64,000 nucleotides of DNA from Nocardia nova (lineage in GTDB: Bacteria; Actinomycetota; Actinomycetes; Mycobacteriales; Mycobacteriaceae): assembly GCF_002933465.1 (NCBI RefSeq), contig NZ_PSZE01000013.1:101155-165154 (forward strand). The letters run 5' to 3'. A program made the position numbers and the translations under genes. The notes under the pieces were generated by a model. The model searched no databases. It was not told the origin of the DNA and saw only the letters and a list, made by a program, of their open reading frames with translations. Below are positions 59,123-64,000 of this stretch, piece by piece. The first letter of the stretch is position 1. Every line of letters starts with the position of its first letter.

Positions 59123-59362
59123 ATGCCGTCCGCGAACTCTGTCCCGACCCTGTCCCGCGCGGAATTCGATCGACTCGAACACCGTGGCGCCGCGGGCACC
59201 ACCGTCGTCCTCGCCGAGATGGATTCGGCTGTCGCCGACCGCTGGCGCGGCGAGCACGCCGGGTGGCGCGGTCGTCACTGGGCCTATCTCGACGACGAGC
59301 ACGGCGTGCTGCGCCTGCACCCGATCAACGTCACCCGCGCCTCGAGTCAGGCAGCCGCCTGA
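59123..59362 (+). CDS. Small protein of unknown function
   Basis: 79 aa from ATG 59123 with AAAGGTGA upstream. It is globular-looking: LSRAEFDRLEHRGAAGTTVV, then HWAYLDDEHGVLRLHPINVT. No Cys, no membrane segment. It lies between DUF4192 and the ParB-type gene on the same strand, 97 nt before the latter. I do not recognise it. Confidence 0.62.
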   Translation: MPSANSVPTLSRAEFDRLEHRGAAGTTVVLAEMDSAVADRWRGEHAGWRGRHWAYLDDEHGVLRLHPINVTRASSQAAA

Positions 59363-59459
59363 CCCATCTCTGTTCCGGTTCACCGTCCAGATCGGCGCGG
59401 TCCCATCGCTATTCATATCGGTGGGGCCGCGCCGTTCGTCATCTCATAGGAGGTCTCCT

Positions 59460-61151
59460 TTGAGCCCCACCACTCTCACCGTCGTGCCCGACATCGAACC
59501 CGCCGCCGCCTCGCCCGCCCCCCTCGGTGATGCCGCCGTTGCGGAATCCGCGACCAGTGCCGAGTCCGCCGAGAATGAGCGCGCCCCGCACCCCGCCGGC
59601 GGGGCCGAGCTGGAGGTTCCGCCGAATGCGACCGCGGCGTACATGGATCCGCGGGAGTTGGTGATCGCGGAGAATGTGCGCACCGGCTTCGACGTCGCCG
59701 AGCACCCAAAACAGGCCGACTCGATCCGCGAGTTCGGTGTCGGCGCTCCGGTGCTGGCCGAACGCGAACCCGACGGGTCGGTCCACGTGCTCGACGGCCA
59801 GGTGCGGGTGTTGATCGCCCAAGCCGTCGGCCTTACCCGGGTTCCGGTGTGGATCACCGACGCACCCACCGACGTCGATGCGAAGCAGCGTCGTATCGAT
59901 CGCACGATGACGCAGATCAACCTCAACGAACGCCGGATCCCGTTGACCCAGGCCGACTACACCGCCGGAGTCGCGCTCATGCTCGACCTGGGTGCCTCCC
60001 CGACACGGGTCGCGAAAGGACTGCAACAGACCAAACGCGCCGAGGTCCGTAAGCTCGCCGCAGTCGGCAGGTCGGCGACAGGACGCGAGCTGGCCGATGC
60101 CGGCCAGTACAGCCTCGACCAGCTCGCCGTCATCGCCGACTACGACAACCTCGGCGACACCGACGCCGTCGAAAAACTGACCACGACCTCCCGCTACAAC
60201 TTCAGCTACACGGCCAAGGCCATCGCCGCCGATCGCGACGAAACCCGCCGTCGCCTCCACGCCTCACTCCCCTACGCCGCCTACGGATTCGGGATCCTCA
60301 CCGACGAACCCGGCCCCGACGACGCCTACCTGCCCGCCACCGAACTCACCCGCGCCGACGGCGAACCGGTCACCGATGACGACGTGTACGCCGATCCGGC
60401 GCGGTGGCTGGTGTGGGTCGATCTCGAGGAAAACGCGGAACTGGTCGACACCGCCACCGGCGCGCTCGTCGATCCCGACACCGTCGACTGGGACACCCAG
60501 CACAACCCCGACACCGAACCCGGCGACGGGCTGCGCCGCGCGGACGGGCTCGCCTGGCGTGATCGCTGGATCCCGGCCTACTACCTGCCCGCCGACCAAC
60601 TCGACACCACCGGACTACAGCGGCCTGTTCCGCCGGCCGCTGACCCGCACGAGGCTCTGGCCGCGGCCGAACGCGCTGCGGCGGTGCGGAAAGAAGCACG
60701 GTTGGCGCGCCGCCGGGTGCGGGAGCTGAACAAGCGAGGTGTCGCCGCAGCTGAGCGGCGTGAGGAATTCCTGTCGAAGTATGTCCAGCGGAGCAAGCCG
60801 CCGGTGCAGGCCGCGCACTTCGTGGCCGAGTACCTGGCGCGGAATCTGGCGCCGGGAGCGTTGCAGTTGGTGACCAAGCTGCTCGGCATCGGCTGGTCGA
60901 CCGAGGAGTTGGTGAAGGTGATCGGTGCCGCGTCGACCAACCGAGCCTGGGTGCTCGCACTGGGCATGGTGCTGGCCAACCGGGAAGTCACCCTGGACAA
61001 GAGCCTGTGGCGAACACGATCGGAAACCGCCGCCCGGTATTTGCACCTGCTCGCCGACATCGCCGCCCCCGACGACGATTTCGCGTTGGTCGACGTCGAA
61101 CAGGCCGCCGCCGGCGACATCGACTTCCACGACATCCCCATCGACAAATAG
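59460..61151 (+). CDS. ParB/Srx-domain (ParB-like) DNA-binding protein
   Basis: 563 aa. TTG 59460 is chosen because AGGAGG lies six bases upstream; there is no better start. A low-complexity Ala/Glu start is followed by a ParB N-terminal domain at about 60-150 (IAENVRTGFDVAEHPKQADS, GVGAPVLAEREPDGSVHVLDG and LTRVPVWITD). An HTH-like region follows (LDLGASPTRVAKGLQQTKRA). The C-terminal part from about 400 is rich in Arg/Ala helices. ParB-type proteins bind specific DNA for partition, or act as CTPases or nucleases. Without a ParA here, a regulatory or replication/transfer role on the element is as likely as partition. Confidence 0.82.
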   Translation: MSPTTLTVVPDIEPAAASPAPLGDAAVAESATSAESAENERAPHPAGGAELEVPPNATAAYMDPRELVIAENVRTGFDVAEHPKQADSIREFGVGAPVLAEREPDGSVHVLDGQVRVLIAQAVGLTRVPVWITDAPTDVDAKQRRIDRTMTQINLNERRIPLTQADYTAGVALMLDLGASPTRVAKGLQQTKRAEVRKLAAVGRSATGRELADAGQYSLDQLAVIADYDNLGDTDAVEKLTTTSRYNFSYTAKAIAADRDETRRRLHASLPYAAYGFGILTDEPGPDDAYLPATELTRADGEPVTDDDVYADPARWLVWVDLEENAELVDTATGALVDPDTVDWDTQHNPDTEPGDGLRRADGLAWRDRWIPAYYLPADQLDTTGLQRPVPPAADPHEALAAAERAAAVRKEARLARRRVRELNKRGVAAAERREEFLSKYVQRSKPPVQAAHFVAEYLARNLAPGALQLVTKLLGIGWSTEELVKVIGAASTNRAWVLALGMVLANREVTLDKSLWRTRSETAARYLHLLADIAAPDDDFALVDVEQAAAGDIDFHDIPIDK

Positions 61152-61235
61152 CCACACCCCGGCCCTGCCACATCCCGGCAGGGCCGGTCTCGTATTCCAT
61201 CCAATCCCCGTTGCTGATGATTGAGGAGAACGCCC

Positions 61236-61793
61236 ATGGCCGGTGACACGGTCCTGACCGTCATAGGAAACCTGACAGACTCGCCAGAGCTCAGATTCAC
61301 TCCAGCCGGCGCGGCGGTCGCGAACTTCACCGTCGCTTCCACACCGCGGTATTTCGACCGCACCGCCGGGGAGTGGAAAGACGGCGATCCGTTGTTCCTG
61401 CGCTGCAATCTGTGGCGGCAGGCAGCGGAGAATCTCGCCGAATCCCTCTCGCGGGGAGCGCGTGTCATCGTCACGGGCAGACTCAAGCAGCGCTCGTTCA
61501 CCACCCGCGAGGGCGACAAACGCACCGTCGTCGAACTCGACGTCGACGAGATCGGCCCCTCGTTGCGCTACGCCACCGCGACCGTCACCCGAATCTCCGC
61601 CGGCACATCCGGCGGGCCACGCACCGACCGCGCCGTGACCGCGCACCGCGACGGGTTCGGCGGCCCCGCCGCGGACACCAGCACAGGATTCGGCCAGCCT
61701 GCGACTTCCCCGTCCCGTGGTGAGGATCCGTGGCGGGAGCCGGTGATGGCTGGGGCCGCCGCAAGTTTCGGAGACGACGCGCCTCCATTCTGA
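61236..61793 (+). CDS. ssb: Single-stranded DNA-binding protein
   Basis: 185 aa from ATG 61236, preceded by GAGGAGA. The OB fold at about 1-110 is clear: VLTVIGNLTDSPELRFTPAG, then VANFTVASTPRYFD, LFLRCNLWRQAAENLAESL and GARVIVTGRLKQRSFTTREG. A flexible Gly/Ser-rich linker ends in the acidic tip DDAPPF, the site for partner proteins in bacterial SSBs. It is an extra SSB beyond the expected chromosomal one, as conjugative elements often carry. It follows the ParB-type gene by 84 nt and is followed by a strong hairpin. Confidence 0.92.
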   Translation: MAGDTVLTVIGNLTDSPELRFTPAGAAVANFTVASTPRYFDRTAGEWKDGDPLFLRCNLWRQAAENLAESLSRGARVIVTGRLKQRSFTTREGDKRTVVELDVDEIGPSLRYATATVTRISAGTSGGPRTDRAVTAHRDGFGGPAADTSTGFGQPATSPSRGEDPWREPVMAGAAASFGDDAPPF

Positions 61794-61825
61794 GCTCATC
61801 ACCTCGCTCCACCCTGCTCGTGCCG

Positions 61826-61870
61826 ACTCACCCCGTCCGGAACCCTCTCCCGGTTCCGGGCGGGGTGAGT
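61826..61870 (+). terminator. Strong hairpin after ssb, probable terminator
   Basis: 19-bp arms ACTCACCCCGTCCGGAACC and GGTTCCGGGCGGGGTGAGT pair with one mismatch around a 7-base loop, 33 bp after the stop codon. It also lies within GC-rich DNA with no U-tract. Confidence 0.65.
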
Positions 61871-61963
61871 TGCGTTGCGGGGCGGGCGGCCGGTCGCGGC
61901 GACCAGCCGTCCGAGGGCTACCGGGGCGGGCGGCGCCGCGCGTGACGGCCCGCGCCCGGCGCC

Positions 61964-62031
61964 CACGAATTCCCCTGCGCGCCGACCCTAATCTCCATCA
62001 CCGGTTTCGGTGGTGTGCGCGGGAATTCGTG
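61964..62031. repeat. Widely spaced inverted repeat with an inner dyad
   Basis: CACGAATTCCC (61964-61974) and GGGAATTCGTG (62021-62031), perfect 11-bp arms. Inside lies CACCGGTTTCGGTG. It could fold as a branched RNA leader for the gene at 62202 or serve as a protein-binding site. Confidence 0.45.
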
Positions 62032-62201
62032 CGCGCACGCCCCGGCGCGTTCCGCCCCTGCCCCGCGCGTCGCCGCCCGCCCCGGTGCTTGCGCCCTCGG
62101 CTGGTCCCCACGACCAGCCCGACACCCGCGTGTTCGATCGGGGCCGTGACGGTCCCGGCGGGTGCTCGCCCACCATTCGATCGACGACAGGACGAACTCT
62201 C

Positions 62202-63644
62202 GTGACCGAAACCAGCACCTTCCTCGATGCCATCGCCCACCTCGACTACAGCATCACCAGCGACCGCCGCGCCGCGCGCCGGACCTTCACCACCGCACTC
62301 ACCCACGCCACCCCCGGTGAGCGCGAGGTGCTCGACGCCATGGTCGACACCTTCACCCTCTACCCGTTCCGCACCGCGCTACTGCGCCTGGAAGCCGCCT
62401 TCCGCTACGACGAACCGAAGCGAGATCTGCTGGCGCGGCTGCTGCCCGACACCGACCCCGGCCTCTACGTGCGCGAGCGTGCCGAGCGGATCGCGATCCT
62501 GGAACAGCGTGCCCGCGCCAACGGCAGTAGCGTCGACGAGGAAGCCTTCCGCGACTACGCCCCACTCACTGCCGCCGAGACCGCGCCGACCTCGATCCGG
62601 CTGTGGCGCAACCCGCCCGCCCGCGTCTACCTCGCACCCTCACGGGCAACCGACAAGTCCCGCATGACACCCGAACAGATCACCGCCCGTGTCCGCGCGC
62701 GCGGCAAGCGCCGACCCGCGCCCATCGAGCCCGACGTGATCACCGGCTACATCGCCGAGAACCTGCACCGCGACACCATGGCCCGAGAGATCGCCAGGAC
62801 CCGCGCCACCGAACAGCGGTTCCGCGAGCGCGGCCTGCTCGCCGAACCCGCACCCTCCCCGTCGCTGCGGGTGCAGGGCACGCAGCCGCGTAGCGACGAG
62901 GAGGTGCAGGCGCGGTGGGACCTCGAGTTCGTCCACCACGTCGCCGAACAGCACACCCACGACGCCGCGACCGCCGAACACAGTCGCCGCGTCTCCCACG
63001 ACAACGCGCTCGCCTACGCCGACACCCGCACCGGTGTGCGCGGAGACCTTCGGCCGCAGTTGCCGTTCCACGGCGACAGCGTCGACTACACCCACGAAGC
63101 CATGACCCCGATCTCGGGGTGGCGCTGCCTCGCCTGCTTCATCGAACGCTCCACCCGCGACCAGCGCCTCATCCACTCCGTCGGTGGACGGCGGCGTAGC
63201 GACGACGGGTTGTGCGACTCCTGCCGCAGCGACGACCGCACCCCGCGCCTGCCCGAACTCCCCACCGGGTTCACCGCCACCGATCTCGCCCGCACCTACT
63301 GCCGATTCCTGACCACCACCTACCCGGGTGCCGCGCCCGCCCTGCTCGCTGAGACACGCCGCCGCGCGCCGCGCTGGCTGACCGCCATCATCGACGAACA
63401 CCTTCCCCAGCCTGAACACATCGAGCAGGCCGCCGACTCGAAGGCCGACGTCGAAACCGGTGCGGCACAGGCCAAGCCTGTGACCCGTCGCCGTCGTGGC
63501 CCGGTGGCCGGTGCCGGGCAACGCCAGGCCCGCTGCGAAGGGTGCACCCGCATCCGCGCCATCCACGACGACGGGTTCTGCACCGAATGCCGCGTCTGGC
63601 TCGGCCTCGTCACCCCACCCACACGCCAGACCGTCGCCGCCTAA
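62202..63644 (+). CDS. Large protein with C-terminal Cys clusters, unknown function
   Basis: 480 aa from GTG 62202; the ribosome site is weak. The N-terminal 140 residues are helical and basic (SDRRAARRTFTTALTHATPG). A central region RMTPEQITARVRARGKRRPA suggests DNA contact. Cys motifs appear at about 310-355 (CLACFIERSTRD, LCDSCRSD) and at the end (CEGCTRIRAIHDDGFCTEC), which may form zinc fingers. The recurrent finger style matches other proteins of the element. I cannot assign a family; nucleic-acid binding is likely. Confidence 0.68.
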   Translation: MTETSTFLDAIAHLDYSITSDRRAARRTFTTALTHATPGEREVLDAMVDTFTLYPFRTALLRLEAAFRYDEPKRDLLARLLPDTDPGLYVRERAERIAILEQRARANGSSVDEEAFRDYAPLTAAETAPTSIRLWRNPPARVYLAPSRATDKSRMTPEQITARVRARGKRRPAPIEPDVITGYIAENLHRDTMAREIARTRATEQRFRERGLLAEPAPSPSLRVQGTQPRSDEEVQARWDLEFVHHVAEQHTHDAATAEHSRRVSHDNALAYADTRTGVRGDLRPQLPFHGDSVDYTHEAMTPISGWRCLACFIERSTRDQRLIHSVGGRRRSDDGLCDSCRSDDRTPRLPELPTGFTATDLARTYCRFLTTTYPGAAPALLAETRRRAPRWLTAIIDEHLPQPEHIEQAADSKADVETGAAQAKPVTRRRRGPVAGAGQRQARCEGCTRIRAIHDDGFCTECRVWLGLVTPPTRQTVAA

Positions 63645-63663
63645 AACGCGCGAGTCTCGATCC

Positions 63664-63702
63664 CCGGTCCGTCGCGGTGACACCCCTCCCGCGACGGACC
63701 GG
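63664..63702 (+). terminator. Perfect 14-bp stem hairpin after the last large gene
   Basis: CCGGTCCGTCGCGG / CCGCGACGGACCGG with an 11-base loop, 20 bp past the stop at 63644. Confidence 0.65.
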
Positions 63703-63735
63703 CCACCACTCATCCTCTCCTGCAAGGAGTTTCTC

Positions 63736-63855
63736 GTACACGACCTGCTCATCTTCGTCGTCGGACTGCTCATCGGCTTCGCGCTCTCCGGCCACCCGCT
63801 CATGACCGTCCCCGGCACCCGCACGCCGGGCGACGACAAGCGCCCGCGCGACTGA
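63736..63855 (+). CDS. Very small single-pass membrane protein, start codon unclear
   Basis: 39 residues if counted from 63736. The hydrophobic helix LLIFVVGLLIGFALSG is followed by a polar tail ending in DDKRPRD. A good AAGGAG lies six bases before a GTA codon where GTG or ATG would be expected, and no in-frame standard start is nearby. Either GTA is used, the start was lost by mutation, or the base is wrong. The function is unknown. Confidence 0.4.
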   Translation, partial: VHDLLIFVVGLLIGFALSGHPLMTVPGTRTPGDDKRPRD

Positions 63856-63904
63856 CCCGCTGCGCCGCGCGACCGCGGCGCAGTCGTGCTCGCTGCGTCG
63901 CCGT

Positions 63905-63934
63905 GGGGCCTGCGACAGCCAGCTCGCAGGCCCC
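63905..63934. terminator. Perfect 11-bp stem hairpin near the window end
   Basis: GGGGCCTGCGA / TCGCAGGCCCC with an 8-base loop. The remaining bases to 64000 are a CACTC-rich stretch with no gene. Confidence 0.5.
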
Positions 63935-64000
63935 AGCACTCTCCACATTCACTCTCACCCACTCACCCCATACTCACTCACCCACCACACCACCTATTCC

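Larger units (their letters stand above)
61794..62201. other. Intergenic region with structured DNA upstream of the last large gene
   Basis: About 400 bp without a supported gene. It contains a terminator-like hairpin at 61826-61870 and a second, widely spaced inverted repeat at 61964-62031. Confidence 0.5.

Noticed and set aside
46600..64000. Prophage
   Set aside because: No terminase, portal, capsid or tail proteins; the ParB/SSB/DprA content suits an integrative conjugative-type element better.
1..64000. CRISPR arrays
   Set aside because: No regularly spaced direct repeats with unique spacers were seen; the only repeated short motifs are operator-like dyads.

Overview
The window is high-GC actinobacterial DNA, most likely from Nocardia or a close relative (Nocardiaceae). 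The evidence is the abundance of FadD/FadE/EchA-type genes, a mycofactocin-type short-chain dehydrogenase, TetR/GntR control and small secreted glycine-rich proteins of nocardial type. This is judged from sequence alone, without a database search.

There are two very different halves. From 1 to about 46.0 kb is a chromosomal catabolic island for one or more carboxylic acids handled as CoA thioesters. It contains three acyl-CoA synthetases, six acyl-CoA dehydrogenase genes (one a two-domain fusion), four crotonases (one cut by the window edge), a thiolase, an Ltp/DUF35 aldolase-like pair, two large fused CaiB/BaiF CoA-transferases, a MaoC-type double hotdog protein, a TesB thioesterase, several SDRs, an aldehyde dehydrogenase and an AtuA-type protein. 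One three-gene operon (18.1-21.2 kb: APH-like kinase, ACAD10/11-like dehydrogenase, SDR) looks like the phosphorylation route for 4-hydroxyacyl-CoA known from levulinate catabolism. A 15-bp dyad close to GTTAACTAGGTCAAC or weaker versions of it occurs in nearly all the promoter gaps between 4 and 38 kb, so much of the island may be one regulon. Local regulators with their own operators sit at 5.3, 39.1, 39.9 and 42.1 kb. Three decayed genes (OYE-type oxidoreductase at 9.7 kb, MDR oxidoreductase at 17.5 kb, CaiB at 42.7 kb) show that parts of the pathway have been lost.

At 46,545-46,588 lies the 3' part of a tRNA-Ala gene on the minus strand, without its 5' half. This is the expected scar of an integrative element, and its orientation places the element to the right, running past the end of the window. 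The right half (47-64 kb) is almost entirely plus-strand, tightly packed and often translationally overlapped. It carries a ParB-type protein, SSB, two tandem DprA/Smf proteins, DUF4192, DUF2786, a small HExxH metallopeptidase and several unknowns. No integrase, relaxase or phage structural gene is inside the window.

The most interesting part is 49.2-53.2 kb. A two-gene cassette is present twice in tandem: a cysteine-rich zinc-ribbon array fused to a glutamine-synthetase-fold amidoligase, followed with an identical 13-nt overlap by a class II glutamine amidotransferase whose N-terminal cysteine is preserved and which ends in a zinc ribbon. Together they look like a glutamine-dependent amide-forming modification system carried on a mobile element. 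Its substrate is unknown.
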